Shown piece by piece: positions 35,096 through 42,921 of a stretch of 64,000 bases of DNA. Numbering within the stretch: the first letter of the stretch is position 1; each line of letters opens with the position of its first letter. The position numbers were made by a program, and so were the translations under genes. The notes below the pieces were generated by a model. That model did not search any database. It saw only the letters and a list, made by a program, of their open reading frames with translations, and was not told the origin of the DNA. This DNA is from Flavobacteriaceae bacterium (lineage in GTDB: Bacteria; Bacteroidota; Bacteroidia; Flavobacteriales; Flavobacteriaceae): assembly GCA_028280265.1 (NCBI GenBank), contig JANQMD010000039.1, positions 62,001-126,000 of the forward strand, written 5' to 3'.

Positions 35096-36325
35096 ATGAA
35101 AATTAAAGGTTTTAGTAGTTTAAAACATATTATTTTACCAATAATCTCCTTATTGTTAATTAGTTGCAATGGATACGAATTTGGTCCTAATGCGTTTCAT
35201 AAATTACCAAAAGAAACAGCAACTGATAAAAACTATAAGTACTCAGGAAGAATAATTATCATCGGAGCTGGTGCTTCTGGTTTGGCATCTGCCAAAATAT
35301 TAGAGGAGAATAATATTGATTATCAAATTCTTGAAGCTACTGATAGATTTGGAGGTAGATTAAAAAAAATAGAGGGTTTTGCAGATTTTCCAATGGATAT
35401 AGGTGCTGAATGGATTCATAATAAACCTGAAATTTTAAATAAACTTAAAGGTGTTAAAGGAAAAGAGATAAAAGAAGAGTTAATATCCTATCGCCTAGAA
35501 TCAAGTTCTTTATGGGACGGTGAGAATTTAAAAAAAGTATCTAAGAAAAAATTAGATCAATATTTCGAAGGGTTTACCGAGTACAAATTTAAAAATTCTA
35601 CGTGGTATGATTTTGTTGCTGAAAATTTTGCTAAAAAAGTAGAACATAAAATTAAATATAACAGCCCTGTTATTGCTATTGATTATTCAAAAGAACAAAT
35701 TGAAGTAACAACGAAGAATGGAGAGAAAATAATTGGAGACAAAGTTTTAGTTACGGTTCCAGTTGGGGTTCTAAAATCTAAAATGATTGAATTTACTCCT
35801 AAGTTAGATTCAAAAAAGTTAAAAGCTATTGAATCTATTAAATATTTAACTGGTTTTAAATTAGCACTTAAATTTTCAGATAAATTTTACCCTAATGTTA
35901 TATCCTGTAAAACGAAAGAGGGTGACAAAGAATTTTATGATTATAGTTTTAAAAAAGACTCAAAATATAATATTCTTGGACTTCTTTCAACAGGAAGTTC
36001 AGCAGAAGATTACTACAAGTTAGGTTCTAAAGAGGCTATTGTAAAAAACGTAATCAATGAGCTTGACAAAATGTTTAATGGAAGTGCTTCCAAATATTAC
36101 ACAGGTGATTTTGTTTACCAAGATTGGGGTAATCATCAATATACAAAAGGTACTTGGTCAACTTCATTTTTTGATAAATCAAGTATAATAGAGCTTAATA
36201 GGCCTATTGATAAAAAAGTATATTTTGCTGGAGGGGCAAATGATTTATATAATCAAGGAGGAGTTCCAGGAGCTATTATGTCTGGTTATTACACGATTGA
36301 TAGATTATTGTCTGAATCAAAATAA
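35096..36325 (+). CDS. FAD-dependent amine oxidase lipoprotein
   Basis: The protein has 409 aa. A lipoprotein signal ends LLLISC (Cys24). The dinucleotide-binding fold follows: IIIIGAGASGLASAKIL (57-62 GxGxxG), the acidic end of the second strand (ILEATDRFGGRL) and the substrate-domain start MDIGAEWIH. The C-terminal FAD motif is FAGGANDLYNQGGVPGAIMSG. Flavin monoamine or polyamine oxidases of this fold make aldehydes, ammonia and H2O2. An exported lipid-anchored form would work in the periplasm or at the surface; export of the flavoprotein is unusual and worth testing. It is probably controlled by the AraC-type regulator upstream. Confidence 0.88.
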   Translation: MKIKGFSSLKHIILPIISLLLISCNGYEFGPNAFHKLPKETATDKNYKYSGRIIIIGAGASGLASAKILEENNIDYQILEATDRFGGRLKKIEGFADFPMDIGAEWIHNKPEILNKLKGVKGKEIKEELISYRLESSSLWDGENLKKVSKKKLDQYFEGFTEYKFKNSTWYDFVAENFAKKVEHKIKYNSPVIAIDYSKEQIEVTTKNGEKIIGDKVLVTVPVGVLKSKMIEFTPKLDSKKLKAIESIKYLTGFKLALKFSDKFYPNVISCKTKEGDKEFYDYSFKKDSKYNILGLLSTGSSAEDYYKLGSKEAIVKNVINELDKMFNGSASKYYTGDFVYQDWGNHQYTKGTWSTSFFDKSSIIELNRPIDKKVYFAGGANDLYNQGGVPGAIMSGYYTIDRLLSESK

Positions 36326-36347
36326 CAGCCTGCCAAAAATGACTATA

Positions 36348-36384
36348 AGTAACCAGCCCAACAGAATCGTACTGGCTGGTTACT
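36348..36384. repeat. Long hairpin downstream of the amine oxidase gene
   Basis: AGTAACCAGCC and GGCTGGTTACT form a perfect 11-bp stem with a 15-nt loop, 22 bases after the stop codon. No T run follows, so it is either a factor-assisted terminator, an mRNA-stabilising end or a decayed cassette site. Confidence 0.6.
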
Positions 36385-36540
36385 AGAGGAGAGCAAAAAA
36401 CTGACTATAATTGGTTTTCTTCCAGTAATTAGTTAGCTCAAAGAAGGACGCCCAATCCAAAACTCATAGAGAAGGGCAAACTTGACAAATAAGGTCATTG
36501 TATCCTTTGCATGGATGATTTTCCTTTCGATTAGATTATT

Positions 36541-36609
36541 CTTTTTCAAATAAATCTTCCTTTGGATTTGGAAATGGGTATTGGTGAAAATTACTTAGAG
36601 ACACATTTG
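36541..36609 (+). pseudogene. Remnant of a polA 3' end
   Basis: Read in frame, this segment gives LFQINLPLDLEMGIGENYLE then TH, against AFQMSVPLDVEMGIGENWLE then AH at the very C-terminus of PolA (31887-31955). By hand about 54 of 69 bases agree, and several changes are at third positions. The in-frame stop of polA is replaced by TTG, and a T run follows. Similarity stops at the polA stop codon on one side and upstream of codon 1 on the other. It is a diverged duplicate or the displaced original end of polA. Confidence 0.8.
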
Positions 36610-36787
36610 ATTTTTTTTTTAATTTTATAATTCATAGTTATGAACTATGGGAAAAAATTCCAATCGTTTTCTTTGGAAACAACATATTTTATAGTATAAA
36701 ACACTTTAAAATATAAACTCTCCTTCCATTTGGCGATTCGTAGGCAAGCATTAAAACAACAATACTAACAATTAAATTCGTTTACCA

Positions 36788-37786
36788 ATGAAACAAACTT
36801 ACTTATTAATCATTTTGTTATTATCATTATCCTTAAAGGGTCAAAACGCCCTTGATTTTGATGGTAGTAATGACTGGATATCGATTCAAGATCAAAATTC
36901 TCTAGATTTACTAGCCAATGATAATATATCTATTGAATTTTGGTTTAAAACAACTTTTAATGGCTTTAAACCCATCATAAACAAGTTTGACACCAATGAT
37001 GGGTTCAGAGGATATGGAGTTGCCCTGTATGGTGGTGGTGTTTTAGGAATTGCTAAAATTGGTAATCCTGGAACGTTTGCACAGATTAATACTTCTACAG
37101 GTGGCTTTAATGACGGAAATTGGCATCACTTTACAGGAATAATGCTAGGCACAGATCCCAATAATTATAAGATATATATAGATGGAGCATTACAAACTCC
37201 AACTATTCGATCAAATAATTACACGGGAACATTAACCAATTCTGTACCACTGAGAATTGGCTCAGATGCCTCTACATATTTTCTTGGTTCTCTAGATGAA
37301 ATTAGAATTTGGAGCAAAGGTTTGAGTGCGTCAGAAGTAAATTCTCAATGGAATAAAGAACTAACAGGCAATGAGAGTAATTTAGTTGCATACTATAATT
37401 TTAATCAAGGGGTTAAAAATGGAAACAATGCATCAGTAACAACTTTGAATGATGCAACTTCAAATAATAATAATGGAACATTAAACAATTTTACTCTAAA
37501 TGGCAGCACATCTAATTGGGTTGATGGCGTAAACTTTTCAACTTTATCAACTCAAAATAATATTTTAGCTTCACCCATTTCATTATTTCCAAATCCTTCA
37601 AGTAATGTTATTAAATTTAATAATTTGACTAGCTTGAAGAGCTATACAATTTATAATACTCTTGGAAGAGAAATTTCAAAAGGCAATATTTCTATGAATG
37701 AAACGCTTGACATTAGCAGTTATTCTAGTGGTTTATACTTCTTGAAATTTGATAATGGTAACACATTTAAGTTTATAAAAAACTAA
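36788..37786 (+). CDS. LamG-domain protein with type IX secretion C-terminal signal
   Basis: The protein has 332 aa. A signal peptide (1-19, ending LKGQ) is followed by a LamG/concanavalin-type jelly-roll domain (about 20-205; ALDFDGSNDWISI, ISIEFWFKT, WHHFTGIM, LDEIRIWSKGLS). A short N-rich linker leads to a type A sorting domain (about 263-332; SLFPNPSSNVIKF, YTIYNTLGREI, DISSYSSGLYFLKF). It should be exported by the type IX system and fixed to or released from the cell surface. The LamG fold suggests carbohydrate or protein binding; no catalytic domain is present. It is a single gene in the accessory region. Confidence 0.9.
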   Translation: MKQTYLLIILLLSLSLKGQNALDFDGSNDWISIQDQNSLDLLANDNISIEFWFKTTFNGFKPIINKFDTNDGFRGYGVALYGGGVLGIAKIGNPGTFAQINTSTGGFNDGNWHHFTGIMLGTDPNNYKIYIDGALQTPTIRSNNYTGTLTNSVPLRIGSDASTYFLGSLDEIRIWSKGLSASEVNSQWNKELTGNESNLVAYYNFNQGVKNGNNASVTTLNDATSNNNNGTLNNFTLNGSTSNWVDGVNFSTLSTQNNILASPISLFPNPSSNVIKFNNLTSLKSYTIYNTLGREISKGNISMNETLDISSYSSGLYFLKFDNGNTFKFIKN

Positions 37787-37899
37787 AAACAATTACTAAC
37801 TAGAACGTTTCGTTCTTCTCTGATATTTTTTACCTTAACAGCAACAATAATAACTTTTTACTTCACTATTTTTCGTGTATTAAAGTTGTATGTAAACAG

Positions 37900-38334
37900 A
37901 TGAAAGAAACTGAAATAAAAACCGAATTAGAGCTTGAACAGTGGATGAAAGAGAATTGTTATCCAATGAACGGTTATAGTATTAATGGAAATTTCATTTA
38001 TGAAGGATTTGGAATTGAAAATAATGGAGGACTTTATCAATGGTATTATACTGAACGTGGAGATAAAAGAACACTAGAATATTTTGCAACTGAAAAAGAT
38101 GCTGTTAAATATGCTCTGAGAGTAATAAAAACTGACGAGCACGCAAATCGGAATTATATCGGAATGTATAAATCTGACCAAGAAGTTGAACAAATACTAT
38201 CTGAGCTCAAAAATCGCGGAATTGAATATTGGACAGACAAAATTCCATATGGAGGAATTAATGATTGGCGAATAAGAATTTTTGTGATTGGCTGTGGAAT
38301 TAATAATGCCCAAGATTTAATAAGAAAAGAATAA
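37900..38334 (+). CDS. Hypothetical protein, cassette-borne
   Basis: This 144-aa, probably cytoplasmic protein is rich in Tyr, Trp and acidic residues (YQWYYTERGDKRTLEYFATEKDAVKYALRVIK; IEYWTDKIPYGGINDWRIRIFVIGCG). There is no signal peptide or membrane segment. I do not recognise a family; the size and style resemble small immunity-type proteins, but this is only an impression. The gene fills a cassette-like unit: GTTGTATG (37885-37892) lies 7 bases before the ATG, and its reverse complement CATACAAC opens the palindrome just after the stop. Confidence 0.7.
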   Translation: MKETEIKTELELEQWMKENCYPMNGYSINGNFIYEGFGIENNGGLYQWYYTERGDKRTLEYFATEKDAVKYALRVIKTDEHANRNYIGMYKSDQEVEQILSELKNRGIEYWTDKIPYGGINDWRIRIFVIGCGINNAQDLIRKE

Positions 38335-38340
38335 TAACTG

Positions 38341-38507
38341 CATACAACAATATATAATTCTAGTTATGGTGGATTCAACTATGCTCCAGCAAAGCCAGTA
38401 TCTAACTTATCAAGAGCTTGAATCCACTCAGAATTGCTAAACGCAATTCTTAACAGAAATTCACTAACTTAATCCCACAACTGACGTTTATATGAGGTCA
38501 TTGTAGG
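38341..38507 (+). repeat. attC-like imperfect palindrome ending the second cassette
   Basis: This 167-base site opens with CATACAAC, complementary to GTTGTATG at 37885-37892. The left arm ACAAT-ATATAA pairs with the right arm TTATAT-GAGGTC-ATTGT, again with six extra bases only on the right. Pairing continues inward (TAGTTATGG against CCACAACTGA). The centre carries TGGATTCAA/TTGAATCCA and AGAATTGC/GCAATTCT stems. The right arm shares AACTGACG-TTATA with the parDE site. The end ATTGTAGG departs from GTTRRRY. Confidence 0.55.
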
Positions 38508-38527
38508 TCATATTAAGTAAAACAAAA

Positions 38528-39301
38528 ATGCACATTCAAGTCCGTAATAACTTATTTATAAGAACTAATGAAATAAAAAAAGATAGGCAATCAATTTGGT
38601 TTCTCCATGGATTTGCCGATTCTGGTTTGGTATATAAAGAGGTTTTTGAATCTATCCTCAACGAAAAATTTAACATCTATGTAATTGATTTACCAGGGTT
38701 CGGTGTTAGTCCCATAAATTCAGAATATGAATCAATAAAAGAGCAATCTAATCTATTAACGCAAATAATAGAAAAAGAAACATCGAATCAAAACAAAGTA
38801 AATATAGTTGCACACTCCTTAGGAGCCTTAATTGGAACTTGGGTTTGTCAAAACCTAAAAGAAAAAATTAACTATTACTTCAACATTGAAGGAAATTTAA
38901 CAGAAGCAGATAGTTATTTTTCCAGCAAGCCATTGAAGTTCCAATCTGTAGAAAAGTTTACTGACTCGTTTTATAAAGAAATATTTGAAATGGCAAAGAT
39001 TGAAGAACGGTATAAAAGGTATTACAGTAGTCTTCGGTTTGCTGAGCCAGCGGGAATGAGAAATTGGAGTTTTACAAGTCAAGAATACATAAGAGAAAAT
39101 AAATGTGGAATTGAATTCAATGCATTAACTTGTAACAAAGTTTACATCTGGGGAGATGTCGATACCCCTAAAGAAACCCAAGAATTCATCGAGCAGCATG
39201 AAATTCCAAATCAATTGTATCAAGGAATAGGTCATTGGCATATGGTTGAGAACTCTGAAAAATTGTTTGCAGATATCAATGAAACATTAAAAACTGTGTA
39301 A
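38528..39301 (+). CDS. Alpha/beta hydrolase
   Basis: This 257-aa cytoplasmic alpha/beta-hydrolase-fold protein has the oxyanion segment WFLHGFADSG, the nucleophile elbow VAHSLGAL with Ser97, a candidate acid in VYIWGDVDTP and the catalytic His in IGHWHMVENS. The central cap (about 115-190) is helical. The substrate is unknown; esterase, lipase or haloperoxidase-like activities are all possible. It begins 20 bases after the palindrome of the preceding cassette and is likely a cassette cargo whose 3' site has been lost. Confidence 0.85.
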   Translation: MHIQVRNNLFIRTNEIKKDRQSIWFLHGFADSGLVYKEVFESILNEKFNIYVIDLPGFGVSPINSEYESIKEQSNLLTQIIEKETSNQNKVNIVAHSLGALIGTWVCQNLKEKINYYFNIEGNLTEADSYFSSKPLKFQSVEKFTDSFYKEIFEMAKIEERYKRYYSSLRFAEPAGMRNWSFTSQEYIRENKCGIEFNALTCNKVYIWGDVDTPKETQEFIEQHEIPNQLYQGIGHWHMVENSEKLFADINETLKTV

Positions 39302-39320
39302 ACAATAAACACATTGGACT

Positions 39321-39662
39321 TTGGGAATAAACTACGACAATAAAAAATTCAGACCTGTGGAGAACAGTCAAAATGGAGAAACCACGGCGGAAACTATTTT
39401 TGTGTACAAACAAGATGGTAAAATTTTGACTTCGGAATATAGTGGTGGAAAAATTCAAAAAGGGCACTTATTAGGGTTGGTGGACAAAAATGGAAATATT
39501 GAAATGAGTTACCACCAAGTCAATGACAAAGGACAATTAATGACTGGAACCTGTTTTTCGAAACCCGAAATTTTAGCCAACGGGAAAATTAGACTTCACG
39601 AAACGTGGGAATGGACCTCTGGTGACAAATCAAAAGGAAAATCAATCATTGAAGAATGCTAA
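39321..39662 (+). CDS. Small protein of the family annotated as N-acetylglutamate synthase-like; possible damaged start
   Basis: This protein of about 113 aa reads NYDNKKFRPVENSQNGETTAE, then YSGGKIQKGHLLGLVDKNGNIEMSYHQVN and RLHETWEWTSGDKSKGKSIIEE. This beta-rich small family is common in Bacteroidota and is often labelled N-acetylglutamate synthase without biochemical support. As I recall it the family opens MNYNNKKF; here the expected ATG codon is ATA (39327-39329) and the only nearby start is TTG at 39321. Expression may be reduced or lost. It begins 20 bases after the hydrolase stop. Confidence 0.6.
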   Translation: MGINYDNKKFRPVENSQNGETTAETIFVYKQDGKILTSEYSGGKIQKGHLLGLVDKNGNIEMSYHQVNDKGQLMTGTCFSKPEILANGKIRLHETWEWTSGDKSKGKSIIEEC

Positions 39663-39680
39663 AAATAAAACGCCCAATTA

Positions 39681-40583
39681 ATGCAGGATAAATTAACAAA
39701 GCAAAATTTTAAAAAAGCTAAAGACTTCATTTTAACAAACGCCAGAATGGTTGAGAGGCGTTTGTTTCATTTTCACTTTGAAAACGGAGACAAAGAAGGA
39801 GTTTTTCATGCAGTGTATGCATACAGAAATACTGACGGAGGGTTTGGGCACGGTATGGAGCCAGACACAGCATCACCTGAAAGTCAACCCTTATTTAGCG
39901 TTATGGCACTTGAAACACTTGATGAAGTTGGGTACTTAACCAAAGACATCATTTTGAATGATTTCATGCCTTATTTCAAAAGTATTACAACAGAAAAAGG
40001 TGGTGTTCCATGGATGTTTCAACCTAAAAGTGATTATCCTTGTGAAGAGCACTTTAAAACTGTTAAAGAATGGGCTGCATTGAGTACTACCGCACCTCTT
40101 TTGGGAATTCTTGAGAAATACAACATAGACATTCCGTGGATGAAAAAAGCAGAAGAATTTGTCTGGAATGAATTTGAACGAATTCAAGATAAGCATGTTT
40201 TTTGCTACTTATGCATACCAAGGTGGTTAACCTTCTTAACAAATACCAGAAGTAAAGAAAAAGCAAACAAAAGAATCAGTAACTTAAAAAAGTGGATATT
40301 AGAAGATGGTACTCTTTGTAAAGATACTTTAGATAATGGTTGGGGACTTTATGGGAAGCCTCATAGTTTAAACTATGCCAATTCTTCTGAAAATATTTTA
40401 TATCCCATATTTACTAAAGATACCATTGAATCGGACTTACAAACATTAATTAAAAAGCAAAAAGAAGATGGAAGTTGGGATACTTGGTATGGTATCAGTC
40501 AAGGGACAAAATTAGAATGGGCTGGTATACAAACATTATCAACTCTAAAAACCTTGAAAAACTATAAAAAAATAGAAAAATAA
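39681..40583 (+). CDS. Prenyltransferase/squalene-cyclase-like alpha-alpha barrel protein
   Basis: This 300-aa protein has repeats of the terpenoid-cyclase type: YAYRNTDGGFGHGMEPD, MALETLDEVGYL, DNGWGLYGKPHSLNYA and a final KEDGSWDTWYG (QW-like motif). There is no DxDD or CxE catalytic signature that I can see, so a true cyclase activity is doubtful. It has no signal peptide. It starts 18 bases after the preceding small gene, behind a GCCCAAT box that looks like a degenerate cassette end. Confidence 0.7.
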   Translation: MQDKLTKQNFKKAKDFILTNARMVERRLFHFHFENGDKEGVFHAVYAYRNTDGGFGHGMEPDTASPESQPLFSVMALETLDEVGYLTKDIILNDFMPYFKSITTEKGGVPWMFQPKSDYPCEEHFKTVKEWAALSTTAPLLGILEKYNIDIPWMKKAEEFVWNEFERIQDKHVFCYLCIPRWLTFLTNTRSKEKANKRISNLKKWILEDGTLCKDTLDNGWGLYGKPHSLNYANSSENILYPIFTKDTIESDLQTLIKKQKEDGSWDTWYGISQGTKLEWAGIQTLSTLKTLKNYKKIEK

Positions 40584-40645
40584 ATGAATGATAATCTGTT
40601 ATATTTCATATATAAAACTGTTAGTAACAATTAACTCAAAATAAA

Positions 40646-41014
40646 ATGAAAGTAACTACTGAAAAAAATGAAAAAGTTGCGAATATGATCTTCGCATCTA
40701 TCTACCCACTCTACTGGAATAGACTAGAGAAGAAAGGCAGAACAAAAGAAGAATTCCATCAGGTATTGGAATGGTTTACGGGTTTCGATGAAGAGAAATT
40801 ACTAGCACTTATTGAAGAAAAAGTCACTTTTAGAACCTTTTTTCAAAGAGCAAAAATCCATCCCAATGCGCACATGATCAAAGGAGTCGTTTGCGGCTAT
40901 CGAATTGAAGAAATAGAGGATGAATTTGAAGTGTACAAACAATGCAGACAAATGGAAAAACTCATCGATGAATTGGCAAAAGGTCGCAAAATGGAGAAAA
41001 TTCTACGTAAATAA
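40646..41014 (+). CDS. DUF2200 family protein
   Basis: This 122-aa cytoplasmic protein has the typical DUF2200 stretches VANMIFASIYPLYWNRLEKKGRT, HQVLEWFTGFDEEKL and KIHPNAHMIKGVVCGYRIEEIED. The function is unknown. It ends 56 bases before the IS982-type element, whose insertion did not touch it. Confidence 0.85.
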   Translation: MKVTTEKNEKVANMIFASIYPLYWNRLEKKGRTKEEFHQVLEWFTGFDEEKLLALIEEKVTFRTFFQRAKIHPNAHMIKGVVCGYRIEEIEDEFEVYKQCRQMEKLIDELAKGRKMEKILRK

Positions 41015-41070
41015 AAAAGAAGTCTTTAAAAAATATGGAAGAATGAAAAAAATTCTACATTTTATTACAA

Positions 41071-41441
41071 ACCTGAGTTCTACAAATCGATTATAGGAAA
41101 CTGTATGAGGAAATTCATTTTGCATATGCACTTGAACATAGTAAATATAAAAGTGTTTAAAAGTTCTAAATCCGCCTAAATGAAAAAGAACTGAAATCGT
41201 AAGAACTTCACTCTTTGACATGATTGGTGGGCGCTTTGGTGGGTTACCAAGTAGAGATGTTTCTACTATTTGGTCATATTCTTTACAAAACTCATCAATA
41301 ACACAAAATATTTCTGTAATTTTAGAATAACTTATCATGGATAGATTTTTAGATTAAAAAATTGAAATTCAGCACTTTAATTTACTAAAAGTCTATCTTT
41401 TTTCATAATAAAATACCTCTAAATATTAATCGAACTCAGGT
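41071..41441 (-). mobile_element. Internally deleted IS982-family element (MITE-like), 371 bp
   Basis: The ends ACCTGAGTTC (41071-41080) and GAACTCAGGT (41432-41441) are perfect inverted repeats. The 5-base flanks TACAA (41066-41070 and 41442-41446) are identical, as expected of a target-site duplication. Inside lies only the N-terminal quarter of an IS982-type transposase on the minus strand. The left end coincides with transposase codons, so the element seems to have been mobilised by an internal sequence that mimics the terminal repeat, or to have lost its 3' half up to it. Confidence 0.75.
41075..41338 (-). pseudogene. Truncated IS982-family transposase
   Basis: About 88 residues of an IS982-type transposase N-terminus are readable: ITEIFCVIDEFCKEYDQIVE, SEVLTISVLFHLGGFRTFKHFYIYYVQ and FPHTVSYNRFVEL. 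Similarity stops at the element end, and the frame then runs on into flanking DNA for 23 unrelated residues. The DDE catalytic domain is absent, so it is inactive. Full-length members have about 290-300 residues. Confidence 0.85.
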
Positions 41442-41446
41442 TACAA

Positions 41447-41641
41447 ACTAGTTGAAATTGTAATATCTTATAATAAACATTGTGAATGATTTACAGTCTA
41501 TGACAGTATATAGAATCCTTTGTTTAAATTTGTACGGCTTTTAGTAACTTACTTAACATATACCTTGAAGAGATTAGTCATATTTTGAAAGTAATTCCTG
41601 ATTGGCAATATAAATAGAGCTCTAATGTAAAATGAATTAAT
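41447..41641. other. A+T-rich gap without recognisable features
   Basis: Between the IS remnant and the SGNH hydrolase I see only A+T-rich sequence. A TAAATTTG box at 41525-41532 could be a -7 element for the hydrolase but lacks a TTTG at the right distance and lies 110 bases before the start. Confidence 0.5.
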
Positions 41642-42736
41642 GTGAAAAAAATTTTAAAAATTATAATAGTCAATATATTTGTTTTTACCATATTATGGAG
41701 TTTTCTTGAACTTGTATGTTATACAGCATATGAAAATATCCCTTCTAAATACAGAAATGGTAAAAGAATTGTCGAATTAAATTTAGGCCGTAAAGTTAGT
41801 AATACTGAGCAATCTATCATCTCCCATCCATACCTTTTGTATACAAACAATCCAAATCATTTTGACAGTATAAAACAACATAATTCATTAGGGTATAGAA
41901 GTCCTGAATTTAACCTCAAAAAAGATTCTAATACAGTCAGAGTTCTTACTTTAGGGGGTTCAACTACCTATGGCTATTTAAATAAAAATCCTCATAAAAC
42001 ATGGCCTTCAATACTCCAACGAAAATTACAAAAAATTACCTCTAAAAAAGTAGAGGTCATAAATGGGGGACTTAATTATGCGACTTCCGCAGAACTATTA
42101 TCATCATATATTTTTCGTCACAGATATATAAATGCTGACATCGTAGTAATACATACTGGTGGCAATGATGCTGCTGCGCAAATATTTCCTAACTATAATC
42201 CAGAATATTCCCATTTTCGTTCTAATGGAAGTGGTTCGCATTTGCGACCTAAAGAACGGTTTTTATTGCGTTCCAATGTTTTTAAGTTTTTCTACTCAAT
42301 ATGGTTAAACAATACCCGTTCAGTTTATAATGACCAACCATATAGTTTCTCCCTTTTAGACAAATCAGAAGTCTCAAAAAGAGTTGCAAATGATTCCAAT
42401 TATGTTGGATTTACTAGAAACTTAGATTTACTAGTGAAACTAGTCAAATTAGATAATAGCGAAGTTTTACTGATGGAATTCTTACATGCATCTAAAGAAA
42501 AAACTCGTTCAACTAGGCGAGATTTAAAAAATATTGCAGGGGAAATAATTCATGCTACTAATAAGAATATTGAAATTATGAAAAGCATATCCCTTAAGCA
42601 CAATATAAATTACATAAATTTAAACCCTAATTTATTTAAAAATGAATGGTTTATCGATAACTGTCATCTTACCCCACAAGGAGAAGAAATGAAAGCTCAA
42701 ATCGCCTTTAATCAGATGAAGAGCTTATTAAAATAG
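41642..42736 (+). CDS. SGNH/GDSL-family hydrolase, membrane-anchored
   Basis: The protein has 364 aa. One N-terminal membrane segment (about 5-28) is followed by an SGNH domain: block I TLGGSTTYG (Ser107), block II INGGLNYATS, block III HTGGNDAAA (about 170) and block V DNCHLTP (Asp339, His342). The four catalytic and oxyanion residues are all present. Members act on acyl or acetyl esters of glycans and lipids; the substrate is unknown. It begins with GTG, because the overlapping ATG is out of frame and meets TGA at once. Strong A+T bias and the isolated position suggest it belongs to the accessory region. Confidence 0.85.
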   Translation: MKKILKIIIVNIFVFTILWSFLELVCYTAYENIPSKYRNGKRIVELNLGRKVSNTEQSIISHPYLLYTNNPNHFDSIKQHNSLGYRSPEFNLKKDSNTVRVLTLGGSTTYGYLNKNPHKTWPSILQRKLQKITSKKVEVINGGLNYATSAELLSSYIFRHRYINADIVVIHTGGNDAAAQIFPNYNPEYSHFRSNGSGSHLRPKERFLLRSNVFKFFYSIWLNNTRSVYNDQPYSFSLLDKSEVSKRVANDSNYVGFTRNLDLLVKLVKLDNSEVLLMEFLHASKEKTRSTRRDLKNIAGEIIHATNKNIEIMKSISLKHNINYINLNPNLFKNEWFIDNCHLTPQGEEMKAQIAFNQMKSLLK

Positions 42737-42921
42737 CTTCAAAGTAACTGACTTTCAAGTAGCATCATATCACAAAACTTAGTAGCAGTCTAAAATGATA
42801 ATTCTAAAAAGCATTTGAGTCTATGAAACACTTTTCATGCTGATACTTCTCCACCTTACAATGTCATTCATAATATATTAATTAAAATAAGGACGGTACA
42901 AGAAAAACTACCTCTCTCAGA

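Larger units (their letters stand above)
36326..36787. other. Gene-free region carrying a polA remnant and hairpins
   Basis: This 462-base gap holds an 11-bp perfect stem at 36348-36384, a GCCCAAC box inside that loop region (36356-36362), repeated TGACTATAA at 36340 and near 36401, the polA 3' remnant at 36541-36609, a run of ten T directly after it, and a CATAGTT-ATG-AACTATG hairpin at 36633-36649. I see no intact gene. Confidence 0.7.

Noticed and set aside
31956..36609. A complete integrative element at polA
   Set aside because: The repeated polA tail suggests insertion, but no integrase, excisionase or conjugation gene is visible, so only the remnant is reported.
39663..39680. A cassette end at the GCCCAAT box
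   Set aside because: It resembles the left box of the cassette sites but has no palindrome or complementary 5' partner, so it is at most a decayed end.
41003..41074. C-terminal 24 residues of the transposase frame
   Set aside because: The frame has left the element and is reading flanking DNA.
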